From: Blastocatellia bacterium
GTDB lineage: Bacteria > Acidobacteriota > Blastocatellia > Pyrinomonadales > Pyrinomonadaceae
Direction of reading: 5' to 3'
Length of the DNA stretch: 5,747 nucleotides
Assembly (NCBI GenBank): GCA_003175865.1
Contig: PSRF01000036.1
Span: 1-5,747, forward strand
In this document: piece by piece, positions 1 through 5,747 of the stretch
Layout of the letters: every line of letters starts with the position of its first letter
Numbering within the stretch: position 1 is the stretch's first letter
Notes under the pieces: model-generated
What the model was told of the DNA's origin: nothing
Database searches by the model: none
What the model saw: the letters and a program-made list of their open reading frames with translations, nothing else
Position numbers and translations under genes: made by a program

Positions 1-724
1 CCAGTGCTCTCAGACTTGCTATGTATTGTTCAGCATAGGGAGCGTCGCCGACCACTAACAGTCGATAAGCAGATCGAACTTTCTTGAATGCTTCGATTAC
101 CAGGTGAGCATTGTTTTCAGGCTCGAGTCGCGAGACGTACAGCACATACCGATTTGGTTCTACACGCCACTTTCGAACAGTCTCGCGATCAGGTCGTCGT
201 TCCACTTCACTTCCATACGCAATCATTGTTGAAGGTGCGTGATGTTGGGCCAGGTAGTAGTCCTGGATAACCTGCGCGTCCGTAACCATTTCATTCGGAA
301 GCAGCGTTGAGAGGTATTCGGCAAGTTTGTAATAACGCCGGGCGAGTCGTCCCCATTTCTTACGCTTGTGTTCAAGTCCGTCGACGTTGATTGCGACGGG
401 CGTACCTGTGAAACGAAGTATCGGGCTAAACGGTGCGTTTGCAGCGTTACAAATCAGCGCAACGTCGAACCTACGTGGAACCGCGTGAATAGCGGAGAGA
501 AAAGTATGAACAACTGTATCGAAGTATTTATGGCGCACTGTTGGGAGGACTTGAAGTCGAACGCCGTGATACTCAAGTTGACGAGGTGAGACGTAGTGTG
601 AACGACAATAGACGGTTACGTCATGACCACGAGCGACCAGACGAGTTGAGAGGTGTTCGGCGAATGTCTCGAAGCCACCATAACTAGCCGGGACACCACG
701 AGTGCCAAGAATGGCAATGCGCAC
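1..724 (-). CDS. DUF1972-type glycosyltransferase (GT4-like), 3' end cut off by window edge
   Basis: This open frame enters at 724 and runs off the window at position 1 with no stop, giving 241 residues of a family usually near 370-400. I translated it directly from the reverse complement. The N-terminus reads MRIAILGTRGVPASYGGFET, the glycine-rich nucleotide-sugar transferase start typical of the DUF1972 (rhamnosyltransferase-like) group. Residues 112-125 carry the family block INVDGLEHKRKKWG; the His at 119 is where I recall Trp being usual. Residues 198-206 (SRLEPENNA) begin the C-terminal GT-B domain, which contains the donor site and is mostly missing here. The expected role is cytoplasmic transfer of an activated sugar onto a lipid-linked glycan or exopolysaccharide; the sugar cannot be told. 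The start is GTG at 724-722 with AGGAGG seven bases upstream. The gene lies 25 nt after another glycosyltransferase and is probably co-transcribed with it. The family call is good; the specific function is unknown. Confidence 0.88.
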   Translation of the reverse strand, partial: MRIAILGTRGVPASYGGFETFAEHLSTRLVARGHDVTVYCRSHYVSPRQLEYHGVRLQVLPTVRHKYFDTVVHTFLSAIHAVPRRFDVALICNAANAPFSPILRFTGTPVAINVDGLEHKRKKWGRLARRYYKLAEYLSTLLPNEMVTDAQVIQDYYLAQHHAPSTMIAYGSEVERRPDRETVRKWRVEPNRYVLYVSRLEPENNAHLVIEAFKKVRSAYRLLVVGDAPYAEQYIASLRAL

Positions 725-731
725 TGGTCTT

Positions 732-737
732 CCTCCT
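732..737 (-). promoter_or_regulatory. Shine-Dalgarno site fixing the GTG start of the DUF1972 glycosyltransferase
   Basis: AGGAGG reads on the minus strand at 737-732, with seven bases to the GTG at 724-722. It is a full match to the anti-SD core and supports a GTG start. The site directly follows the T-run of a small hairpin at the preceding gene's stop codon. Confidence 0.8.
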
Positions 738-758
738 AAAAATGCAAGCCTAACTTGC
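738..758 (-). terminator. weak terminator-like hairpin with T-run between the two glycosyltransferase genes
   Basis: On the minus strand GCAAG (758-754), loop TTAGG (753-749) and CTTGC (748-744) form a five-pair stem followed by ATTTTT (743-738). The stop codon TAG (752-750) of the upstream glycosyltransferase lies in the loop. The stem is short with three GC pairs, so it is at best a partial attenuator. The next gene's ribosome-binding site begins straight after the T-run, which argues against full termination. Confidence 0.3.
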
Positions 759-1910
759 CAACCCCGTGCCGGGGGAATTTGCTGGTATTGAACCTTGGAC
801 TACTTCTTCGTATACCTGCAGCGTTCGCCGAGCCGTTTCTCGCCAATCAAACATCTCTGCTCTGGCCCAGCCCTTGACGCGTAACTTATCACGAAGGCCC
901 TGATCATTCACAATTTGTTCGACGGCTGACGCGATTTCCTTTTCATCAAACGGATCAACCTGCAAAGCTGCATCACCGACAACTTCAGGGAGACTGGTCA
1001 TATTTCCCACGATAACCGGAGCCCCGCACTTCATTGCTTCCAAAGGTGGCAAGCCGAATCCTTCAAAGAAGGACGGATAGACGAAAGCTGAGCATCCTGA
1101 ATAAAGTGCCGGTAAATCTGATTCTGGTACGTACCCGGTAAGAATGACGGAGTCGTTAATGCCAGTTTCCTGGAGTGTGCGAAACGTTTCGTCGTACAAC
1201 CACGCGCACTTTCCGACGAGCACTAACTTCGGAAATCTACCGCCCGGGTACTTGGCTAGAAGCGACGCGTAAGAGCGCACAAGTCTTGCCAAATTTTTAC
1301 GGGGCTGAATGGAACCTACGCTCAAAACGTATTCGCCTTCTATTCCGTAAGTATGTCGCACGCGTTGAAGTTCTTTTTCGTCAACCACTGGACCATAGTG
1401 ACTTGGAGCCGCAGGTGGAATAGCGGTGATTTGCGCTGGATCAATTCGGTAAGTCTCAGCGATATCGCGTCGGGTGTGTTCGGACAAAGACAATATACGT
1501 GCCGCCCGGCGAGCAGATCGACGCACGGTCAAACGAAGTTGAGTGCGACTGCGTCGATTGAATGTGTGTGGCAGGTGCTCGAACGATAGATCGTGAATGC
1601 TGACTATGACAGGACAAGGACAGAACGGTGGTGCCGTGAATTGGACGTGTAAAACGTCAACGGGATTCTTACGTAACTCAGCACTTAGTGTAAGTGGAAT
1701 GCGAATGAGCGGAGTGTGAGGCCTCGTAGAACGAACCTTGAAGTTCGTCCAGCGGTTTGTGAATCGATCGTAGGCCTCCTCAGTAGTGACGTAAAGGGTG
1801 TACTCGTTTGAATTGTCGATCTGAGCCAACGCTTCGACGAGATTGGATGCGTAGGTCTCATTGCCACCCAACTTGGTGCCAACTGAATGAGCATCGATTG
1901 CGATACGCAA
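750..1910 (-). CDS. GT4 family (group 1) glycosyltransferase
   Basis: A complete protein of 386 residues, the usual length for a GT-B fold group 1 glycosyltransferase. The N-terminal acceptor domain begins [20 protein letters not shown], whose glycine loop (15-20) and following helix are typical of GT4 enzymes of the mannosyltransferase type. HDLSFEHLP (106-114) is the usual central motif. The C-terminal donor domain starts at [13 protein letters not shown] (194-206) and contains the E-x7-E signature as EGFGLPPLE (Glu283 and Glu291), then GAPVI and [11 protein letters not shown], all expected for nucleotide-sugar binding. There is no signal peptide or membrane segment, so it is probably cytosolic or peripheral at the inner membrane, adding a sugar to a lipid-linked glycan. 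The start is TTG at 1910-1908 with GGGAG seven bases upstream; the nearby ATG at 1924-1922 is out of frame. It lies 51 nt after rplS and 25 nt before the next glycosyltransferase. Sugar and acceptor are unknown. Confidence 0.93.
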   Translation of the reverse strand: MRIAIDAHSVGTKLGGNETYASNLVEALAQIDNSNEYTLYVTTEEAYDRFTNRWTNFKVRSTRPHTPLIRIPLTLSAELRKNPVDVLHVQFTAPPFCPCPVIVSIHDLSFEHLPHTFNRRSRTQLRLTVRRSARRAARILSLSEHTRRDIAETYRIDPAQITAIPPAAPSHYGPVVDEKELQRVRHTYGIEGEYVLSVGSIQPRKNLARLVRSYASLLAKYPGGRFPKLVLVGKCAWLYDETFRTLQETGINDSVILTGYVPESDLPALYSGCSAFVYPSFFEGFGLPPLEAMKCGAPVIVGNMTSLPEVVGDAALQVDPFDEKEIASAVEQIVNDQGLRDKLRVKGWARAEMFDWRETARRTLQVYEEVVQGSIPANSPGTGLAS

Positions 1911-1917
1911 TCGGGTT

Positions 1918-1922
1918 CTCCC
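1918..1922 (-). promoter_or_regulatory. Shine-Dalgarno site fixing the TTG start of the GT4 glycosyltransferase
   Basis: GGGAG reads on the minus strand at 1922-1918 with seven bases to TTG at 1910-1908. It supports this start over the ATG at 1924-1922, which overlaps the site and lies in another frame. Confidence 0.65.
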
Positions 1923-1952
1923 ATTTAGGAACTGACTCTTCGGTTAGGTGGA

Positions 1953-1970
1953 AGCAAGTATTTACTTGCT
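1953..1970 (-). other. perfect 8-bp inverted repeat overlapping the rplS stop codon
   Basis: AGCAAGTA (minus strand 1970-1963), AA (1962-1961) and TACTTGCT (1960-1953) form a perfect palindrome apart from the two-base spacer. As RNA it would fold with about seven pairs and a four-base loop AAAU. The rplS stop TAA (1964-1962) sits at the tip. No T-run follows, so it does not look like an intrinsic terminator. It could affect mRNA decay, processing or ribosome release between rplS and the glycosyltransferases, or be a chance palindrome. Confidence 0.5.
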
Positions 1971-2360
1971 CTTACCAGCACCAGTGGCCTGCGCGTCTTC
2001 GTTCTGTTGACCGCGCGTGTCGCGTTCACGAATTCGAGCCGCCTTGCCACGTAGTCCCCGAAGATAGTAAAGCTTCGCCCGTCGAACGCGGCCCTTCTTA
2101 ATAAGATCAATGTGGTCGATGATGGTTGCGTGCAACGGAAAGATTCTCTCGACACCAACACCGAAACTAGTCTTCCTGACAGTAATCGTTTCGCGCGCAC
2201 CGCCGTGCTTTCGTGCGATCACAACACCTTCGAATGCCTGCAATCGCTCCTTGGTTTCTGATTCTTTTATTCGAACGTGAACCCGAACGGTATCGCCCGG
2301 CTGGAACCGAGGAATGTTTGTCCGCAACTGAGTTGTTTCAATTCTATCTAAGCGATTCAT
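1962..2360 (-). CDS. rplS: 50S ribosomal protein L19
   Basis: This 132-residue protein is L19, a 50S protein at the interface with the 30S subunit. It opens with a short N-terminal helix, then [15 protein letters not shown] (19-33) and [13 protein letters not shown] (39-51), and has the diagnostic block from [11 protein letters not shown] (67-77) through [19 protein letters not shown] (88-106). The tail after residue 112 is hydrophilic and longer than in E. coli (about 115 residues in total there), as is common in other phyla. The start ATG at 2360-2358 is preceded by AAGGAG at 2374-2369 with eight bases of spacing. It is the last housekeeping gene of the operon, 75 nt after trmD. The trmD-rplS pairing is highly conserved. 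A palindrome covers its stop codon. Confidence 0.98.
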   Translation of the reverse strand: MNRLDRIETTQLRTNIPRFQPGDTVRVHVRIKESETKERLQAFEGVVIARKHGGARETITVRKTSFGVGVERIFPLHATIIDHIDLIKKGRVRRAKLYYLRGLRGKAARIRERDTRGQQNEDAQATGAGKSK

Positions 2361-2435
2361 TTCGTTTGCTCCTTGCTCTCGAGCGACGATACCGTGTCGT
2401 TAATCCACTTATCTTTTTCGCGCTCACTAAAATAA

Positions 2436-3134
2436 CTATTTCAACAAGTCTGGTCTGTTTCGCTGCGTCTTTCTTCGTGCAGCGTCTTTTCGCCAACGTT
2501 CAATTTCAGCGTGATTCCCACTCAATAAAACATCCGGTACTTTCATTCCACGAAACTCCGGTGGTCGCGTGTAATGCGGGTAATCAAGTAAACCTTCTGA
2601 AAACGACTCAAACACTGCCGACGTATCGCTTCCCAACGCTCCCGGCAACAATCTTACGACCGCATCGATCATCACCATCGCGGCAGTTTCGCCTCCCGAT
2701 AACACATAATCACCTATCGACAATTCATCAGTGACCAGAGCATCTGAGACTCTCTCGTCAACGCCCTCATATCGACCACACAACAAGACGATCTGAGTAG
2801 AGTTTTCCGCGAGCTCTTGAGCAACTGCCTGAGAAAAAACGCGTCCCTGCGGCGAGAGCAAAACGACCCGCGTGTCTTGTGCAAAGTCTTCACGCCGGGC
2901 TTTGCCGGTCAACGCTTCGACCCCAGCGAACAGTGGTTCTGGCTTCAACACCATTCCGTCGCCACCGCCGAACGGTCGATCATCAACGACATGATGTTTA
3001 TCGCTGGTCCATCGTCGCAGGTCATGGGCCGTTATTTCGACTAAACCAGCAGCGCGCGCTCGTCTCACAATTCCGTAATCGACAGTCTCGCGAAAGAATT
3101 CCGGAAAGATCGAGATGATATCGAAGCGCAGCAT
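2436..3134 (-). CDS. trmD: tRNA (guanine-N1-)-methyltransferase TrmD
   Basis: This 232-residue protein is the SPOUT-class enzyme that uses S-adenosylmethionine to make m1G37 next to the anticodon, preventing +1 frameshifting. Motifs in order are [11 protein letters not shown] (4-14), [16 protein letters not shown] (50-65), LLSPQGRVF (92-100), [13 protein letters not shown] (117-129), [13 protein letters not shown] (137-149), RLLPGALG (161-168), [12 protein letters not shown] (181-192) and [13 protein letters not shown] (203-215). These include the trefoil-knot cofactor site. The catalytic pair Arg154/Asp169 of the E. coli and H. influenzae enzymes aligns with Arg161 and Glu176 here, so the general base is Glu and not Asp. 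The protein ends at RRPDLLK, without the extra C-terminal helix of E. coli (255 residues). The start ATG at 3134 is set by the family N-terminus; I see no Shine-Dalgarno site. It lies 44 nt after rimM. Confidence 0.98.
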   Translation of the reverse strand: MLRFDIISIFPEFFRETVDYGIVRRARAAGLVEITAHDLRRWTSDKHHVVDDRPFGGGDGMVLKPEPLFAGVEALTGKARREDFAQDTRVVLLSPQGRVFSQAVAQELAENSTQIVLLCGRYEGVDERVSDALVTDELSIGDYVLSGGETAAMVMIDAVVRLLPGALGSDTSAVFESFSEGLLDYPHYTRPPEFRGMKVPDVLLSGNHAEIERWRKDAARRKTQRNRPDLLK

Positions 3135-3153
3135 ATGTGAAAGTCGTTCTGTT

Positions 3154-3168
3154 GACGCCTTACGCGTC
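3154..3168 (-). other. short hairpin in the rimM-trmD gap
   Basis: On the minus strand GACGC (3168-3164), GTAAG (3163-3159) and GCGTC (3158-3154) form a perfect five-pair stem with a five-base loop. It sits 10 nt after the rimM stop and 19 nt before the trmD ATG. No T-run follows, so it is not a classical terminator. A role in tuning trmD translation is possible but not shown. Confidence 0.35.
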
Positions 3169-3178
3169 GATCAAAGAA

Positions 3179-3718
3179 CTATAACTCAAGCAGACCCTCG
3201 GGCGGGTCAATCACGATTGTCTTGTTCACCGTATCGATCTTCAATACGATCTCCTCGGCAAGCGGAACAAGAACTTCCTTCTGATTGTCAACACTGATGA
3301 CCAGGATATCTGGGCCAGCCGTCTTCAATATCTCTTTGACTTTGCCCACGAGCTCGCCGTTCAACTGCCTGACAGCACATCCTTCCAACTCCCAGTTGTA
3401 ATATTGGTCCTTCGGGAGCGAGACCCGGTCCGCTTCGGGAACTGCGAAGTCGTAACCAACAAAAATCCGGGCGGTGTCTGGGTCGTCGAAACCCACAAAC
3501 TTCAGAATGCCGCGACCGTTCTGAGTCCAGAAATTTTCAAGCTCGACGACGATGGTTTTTCCATCAGGTGCTATTGCCACCAGTTCGTCGAGATCTTCGA
3601 AGCGTTCCGGAAAATCCGTCAGCAGTTCCGCAACCACTTCGCCTTTCAACCCGCGTGTTCTGACTGCCCGCGCGACTCTAACCAACGATTCCTTACTATC
3701 GTGGTCAGTCTCACTCAT
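3179..3718 (-). CDS. rimM: 16S rRNA processing / 30S maturation factor RimM
   Basis: This 179-residue protein is RimM, which binds the assembling 30S subunit near S19 and helps mature the 16S 3' head domain. The N-terminal RimM beta-barrel domain covers about residues 11-95 and has the signature RTRGLKGEV (20-28). A PRC-barrel covers about 104-176, starting at the linker DQYYNWELEGC (104-114) and continuing through GKVKEILKTAGPDILVI (125-141). The C-terminus IDPPEGLLEL (170-179) is characteristic. Length is normal for the family. The start ATG at 3718-3716 overlaps the TGA of the KH gene as ATGA, so translation is probably coupled to it. The neighbours (S16, TrmD, L19) form the classic rimM context. 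Confidence 0.98.
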   Translation of the reverse strand: MSETDHDSKESLVRVARAVRTRGLKGEVVAELLTDFPERFEDLDELVAIAPDGKTIVVELENFWTQNGRGILKFVGFDDPDTARIFVGYDFAVPEADRVSLPKDQYYNWELEGCAVRQLNGELVGKVKEILKTAGPDILVISVDNQKEVLVPLAEEIVLKIDTVNKTIVIDPPEGLLEL

Positions 3719-3945
3719 TCCACGATTTCAACCACATAGCGTCGGTTGTGTTTACCGCCAACGACGCGTGCCACCGTGCGCAGTGCCCGAATTGTGCGTC
3801 CCTGTTTGCCGATAATCTTGCCGACGTCTTCCTGGGCCACGCGCACTTCAATCAAGGTAGTTCCACTTCGATCGATCTCTCGAATGTCGACAGCGTCTGG
3901 ATTGTCGACTAACGATCGAACAATCATCTCGATTGCTTCTCGCAT
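3715..3945 (-). CDS. khpA: KhpA-family KH-domain RNA-binding protein
   Basis: This 76-residue protein is almost entirely one type II KH domain. The RNA-binding GxxG loop is seen as IIGKQGRTI (44-52), preceded by the strand TTLIEVRVAQEDVGK and followed by a helix and the final strand RRYVVEIVE. Length and position between rpsP and rimM match KhpA (YlqC). In Gram-positive species KhpA pairs with KhpB/Jag to bind many RNAs and affect cell division and elongation; its role in this organism is inferred from homology, and no khpB is in the window. The start ATG at 3945-3943 is the first possible one, because an in-frame ATG-TAA lies immediately upstream at 3957-3952. I see no Shine-Dalgarno sequence in the 21-nt gap after rpsP, so initiation may rely on coupling. 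Its stop overlaps the rimM start by 4 nt. Confidence 0.95.
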   Translation of the reverse strand: MREAIEMIVRSLVDNPDAVDIREIDRSGTTLIEVRVAQEDVGKIIGKQGRTIRALRTVARVVGGKHNRRYVVEIVE

Positions 3946-3966
3946 GGCAATTTACATAAACCAAAA

Positions 3967-4233
3967 CTAAGCTTCAGCTGTTGCAGTTGCAGCTTGAGCT
4001 TTGGCGCTGGCCTTAATCAAACGACTAACTGTGTCAGTGGGTTGTGCACCCTTTTCGATCCAATAATTGACTCGATCAAGATTCAAGTTGATCTCCGCTG
4101 GATTGCGAGTCGGGTTATAGGTGCCCAGGTTTTCTAGATAGGCACCGTCGCGCTTCGACTGCTTCTCTTTAACGACTATCCGGTACGACGGACTCTTCTT
4201 GGCACCTGTGCGCATTAACTTTATTGCTAACAA
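3967..4233 (-). CDS. rpsP: 30S ribosomal protein S16
   Basis: This 88-residue protein is S16, an early-binding 30S assembly protein. The N-terminus MLAIKLMRTGAKKSPSYRIV and the blocks RDGAYLENLGTYNP (28-41) and DRVNYWIEKGAQPTDTVSRL (53-72) are diagnostic. The last 15 residues are an Ala-rich tail typical of S16 outside the enteric bacteria. The start is TTG at 4233-4231, chosen because a strong GAAGGAGG lies six bases upstream and because it gives the normal S16 N-terminus; the next Met codon (4215-4213) would remove the first beta-strand. It lies 38 nt after ffh with a hairpin between them, and 21 nt before khpA. Co-transcription with ffh is likely from the spacing. Confidence 0.98.
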   Translation of the reverse strand: MLAIKLMRTGAKKSPSYRIVVKEKQSKRDGAYLENLGTYNPTRNPAEINLNLDRVNYWIEKGAQPTDTVSRLIKASAKAQAATATAEA

Positions 4234-4239
4234 CTCTGT

Positions 4240-4247
4240 CCTCCTTC
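4240..4247 (-). promoter_or_regulatory. strong Shine-Dalgarno site fixing the TTG start of rpsP
   Basis: GAAGGAGG reads on the minus strand at 4247-4240, six bases before TTG at 4233-4231. It is the best ribosome-binding site in the window and decides the non-ATG start. It begins 2 nt after a hairpin that fills the rest of the ffh-rpsP gap. Confidence 0.85.
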
Positions 4248-4249
4248 AC

Positions 4250-4271
4250 GTGTTCACCGTTGCGCGAACAC
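4250..4271 (-). other. hairpin between the ffh stop and the rpsP ribosome-binding site
   Basis: On the minus strand GTGTTC (4271-4266) and GAACAC (4255-4250) are perfect inverted repeats. In RNA the stem extends inward by a G-U and a C-G pair to eight pairs with the loop GCAACG. It starts immediately after the ffh TAA (4274-4272) and ends 2 nt before the rpsP SD site. There is no T-run, so it is unlikely to terminate transcription alone. It could stabilise or process the mRNA between ffh and the much more highly expressed rpsP. Confidence 0.5.
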
Positions 4272-5747
4272 TTACCTTCGTTTCTTCTTTCGTTTCTTCT
4301 TCAGCTTCTTCCGCGATGGACCACCTGACGGTAATGCCGGCATCTCATCCATATCGCCTGAAAACCCCGCCATGTCAGGCATGCCGGTCATTCTTCTCAA
4401 CATTTTGCCTTTTAGGCCGCTACCCCCAAACAAACCCGAACTGGTCAATTGCCGCATCATCTGTCGCATATCAACGTATTGCTTGATCAATTGATTGACC
4501 TGCGCAACGTTTGTTCCCGATCCACGTGCGATTCGTCGTCTTCGATTTGCGTTGAGAATGCGATGATCGTTTCGTTCTGCCCACGTCATCGAGTCGATGA
4601 TTGCTTCGGTGCGCTTGAGTTCCTGCTCCATCAACTTCGATTGTTCATCGTTGAGTTGCGGCATGCCCATGCCACCGAGGAGCTGATCCGGCAACAGCTT
4701 CATTATTTTTGAGAAAGAACCAAGCTTCTTAACTTGCCGGAGCTGCGAACGAAAATCATCGAGCGTGAACTCGTTCTTCTGAAGCTTTTTGAGTTGCTCC
4801 TCCGCTTCACTCTGATCGACTTTTGCCTGAACTTCTTCGATCAGCGAGAGCACGTCGCCCATTCCGAGAATTCGTTGGGCAACTCGATCTGGATAAAACT
4901 GTTCGAGTGCGTCGTAACGCTCGCCAACACCGACAAACTTTACCGGTTGACCTGTGACCTGCTTGATCGAAAGTGCGGCGCCACCGCGTGCGTCACCGTC
5001 CATCTTCGTGAGAATCACTCCCGTGATTCCAACACGACGGTGAAACTCTTCGGCTGATCGAACCGCGTCCTGACCGGTCATCGCGTCAGCAACAAATAGA
5101 ATTTCAACGGGATGAGTTTCGTTCTTGATTCGAACGAGCTCTTCCATCAGCTGATCGTCGATGTGCAGACGACCTGCAGTGTCGATTAGTAACGTATCGA
5201 ACCCAGTTTGCTGTGCATGTTTGTGCGCTTCACGCACGAGCGTTAAAGGGTCGTTTGTTTCTGGTAGTTCAAAGATCTGTTGGCCGGTGGCCTTCGCAAT
5301 TACTTTCAGTTGTTCGCGCGCTGCTGGCCGATAAACGTCAACTGAAAGGAGCAGCGGTTTCCGATCCTGATTTGACGCCAGCCAACGGGCGATTTTCCCC
5401 GTTGATGTGGTCTTGCCCGAACCCTGCAGACCAACCACCATTACCGTGTTGGGAATCTGCTTTGTGAAGACCAGCCGGGACGACTGACCGCCGAGCAAGT
5501 TCACAAGTTCGTCAAAAACAATCTTGACGACTTGCTCCGAGGGTTTTAGTTCCTGCCAGACCTCCTGACCCTCGGCCTTTTCCTTGACTGACGCTATAAA
5601 ATCCTTTGCGACCTTGTAGTTAACGTCAGCTTCAAGAAGGGCGAGACGAATTTCACGGAGTGCCGCCTCGACATGCTCCTTCGTCAGTACGCCCTCGCCG
5701 CGCAGATTCTTCAGCGTACGCTTTAATTTATCGGACAGGGACTCGAA
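4272..5747 (-). CDS. ffh: signal recognition particle protein Ffh (SRP54), missing about its initiator codon
   Basis: The frame is open from the window edge to TAA at 4274-4272, giving 491 residues. The edge codon starts FESLSDKLKRTLKNLRGEG, which matches Ffh from residue 2, so probably only the Met is missing. Ffh is the SRP GTPase: with 4.5S RNA it binds signal sequences on translating ribosomes and docks with FtsY at the membrane. Taking the absent Met as residue 1, the N domain is about 1-85. The G domain shows GLQGSGKTT (P-loop, 107-115), DVYRPAA (138-144), DTAGR (190-194) and TKMDGDARGGAALS (248-261). The Met-rich M domain follows from about 325, with the RNA-binding motif RRRRIARGSGT (403-413) and VNQLIKQYVDM. 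A Lys/Arg tail ends the protein. The internal GTG at 5504 is not a start because the N domain lies upstream. It heads the visible operon. Confidence 0.98.
   Translation of the reverse strand, partial: FESLSDKLKRTLKNLRGEGVLTKEHVEAALREIRLALLEADVNYKVAKDFIASVKEKAEGQEVWQELKPSEQVVKIVFDELVNLLGGQSSRLVFTKQIPNTVMVVGLQGSGKTTSTGKIARWLASNQDRKPLLLSVDVYRPAAREQLKVIAKATGQQIFELPETNDPLTLVREAHKHAQQTGFDTLLIDTAGRLHIDDQLMEELVRIKNETHPVEILFVADAMTGQDAVRSAEEFHRRVGITGVILTKMDGDARGGAALSIKQVTGQPVKFVGVGERYDALEQFYPDRVAQRILGMGDVLSLIEEVQAKVDQSEAEEQLKKLQKNEFTLDDFRSQLRQVKKLGSFSKIMKLLPDQLLGGMGMPQLNDEQSKLMEQELKRTEAIIDSMTWAERNDHRILNANRRRRIARGSGTNVAQVNQLIKQYVDMRQMMRQLTSSGLFGGSGLKGKMLRRMTGMPDMAGFSGDMDEMPALPSGGPSRKKLKKKRKKKRR
4279..4302. 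repeat. 12-bp tandem near-repeat encoding the basic C-terminal tail of Ffh
   Basis: On the + strand CGTTTCTTCTTT (4279-4290) is followed at once by CGTTTCTTCTTC (4291-4302), identical in 11 of 12 bases. On the minus strand this purine-rich stretch encodes part of the Lys/Arg run that ends Ffh. It is probably simple-sequence drift in a basic tail; slippage could change the tail length in frame because the period is a multiple of three. Confidence 0.6.

Noticed and set aside
368..589. Open frame on the + strand inside the first 724 bases
   Set aside because: The minus strand here encodes the DUF1972 glycosyltransferase with clear family motifs; the + strand product resembles nothing I recognise.
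1685..1924. Minus-strand ORF starting at the ATG at 1924
   Set aside because: It is out of frame with the GT4 glycosyltransferase that covers the same bases and its product has no family features. The ATG overlaps the ribosome-binding site of the TTG start.
2361..2435. Possible regulatory structure in the trmD-rplS gap, the longest in the window at 75 nt
   Set aside because: I found only a four-pair CGAC/GTCG stem and AT-rich stretches, with no T-run, promoter pair or known leader that I could defend.
2213..2734. 173-codon open frame on the + strand across rplS and trmD
   Set aside because: It lies antisense to two certain genes, its product is composition-driven with no recognisable domain, and it has no ribosome-binding context. 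It is a shadow frame.
5502..5504. GTG as the start of ffh
   Set aside because: It is the internal Val of the sequence ELVNLLGG. The complete N domain of SRP54 continues in frame to the window edge.
1..5747. CRISPR array, transposase, tRNA, 4.5S RNA, riboswitch or attachment site
   Set aside because: I saw no spaced direct repeats, terminal inverted repeats, cloverleaf or known aptamer. All of the window except short gaps is accounted for by eight genes.

Overview
The window is a bacterial chromosomal segment coding entirely on the minus strand. Read in the direction of transcription (5747 down to 1), it holds ffh (SRP54), rpsP (S16), a KhpA-type KH-domain gene, rimM, trmD and rplS (L19), followed by two glycosyltransferase genes. 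The two genes at the window ends are incomplete: ffh lacks only about its initiator codon, and the last glycosyltransferase runs off the other end after 241 codons. No intergenic gap exceeds 75 nt, so essentially all of the window is coding.

The ffh-rpsP-khpA-rimM-trmD-rplS order is a conserved bacterial arrangement that joins protein targeting with ribosome assembly, 16S rRNA maturation and tRNA modification. It occurs in Firmicutes, Acidobacteriota and some other phyla. Intermediate base composition, the glycosyltransferase style (an N-terminal GGNETY loop) and overall protein texture make me lean to Acidobacteriota (a Blastocatellia-like member), but this is an impression and not a demonstrated placement.

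Region 5747-1962 is the housekeeping operon. Ffh binds 4.5S RNA and delivers nascent membrane proteins. S16 and RimM act in 30S assembly. KhpA is a small RNA-binding protein whose stop codon overlaps the rimM start (ATGA). TrmD makes m1G37 in tRNA. L19 sits at the 30S/50S interface. Region 1910-1 carries two GT4-type glycosyltransferases that probably act in polysaccharide or O-antigen-like synthesis. They are co-directional and begin only 51 nt after rplS, so they could be transcribed by read-through.

The window shows no mobile element, CRISPR array, RNA gene or obviously novel system. Points worth a second look are: Glu in TrmD where the catalytic Asp is expected; three non-ATG starts (rpsP TTG, glycosyltransferase TTG, glycosyltransferase GTG), each with a clear Shine-Dalgarno sequence, while khpA and trmD start at ATG with none; and short hairpins at four of the gene junctions, two of which share the arms GCAAG/CTTGC and overlap stop codons.
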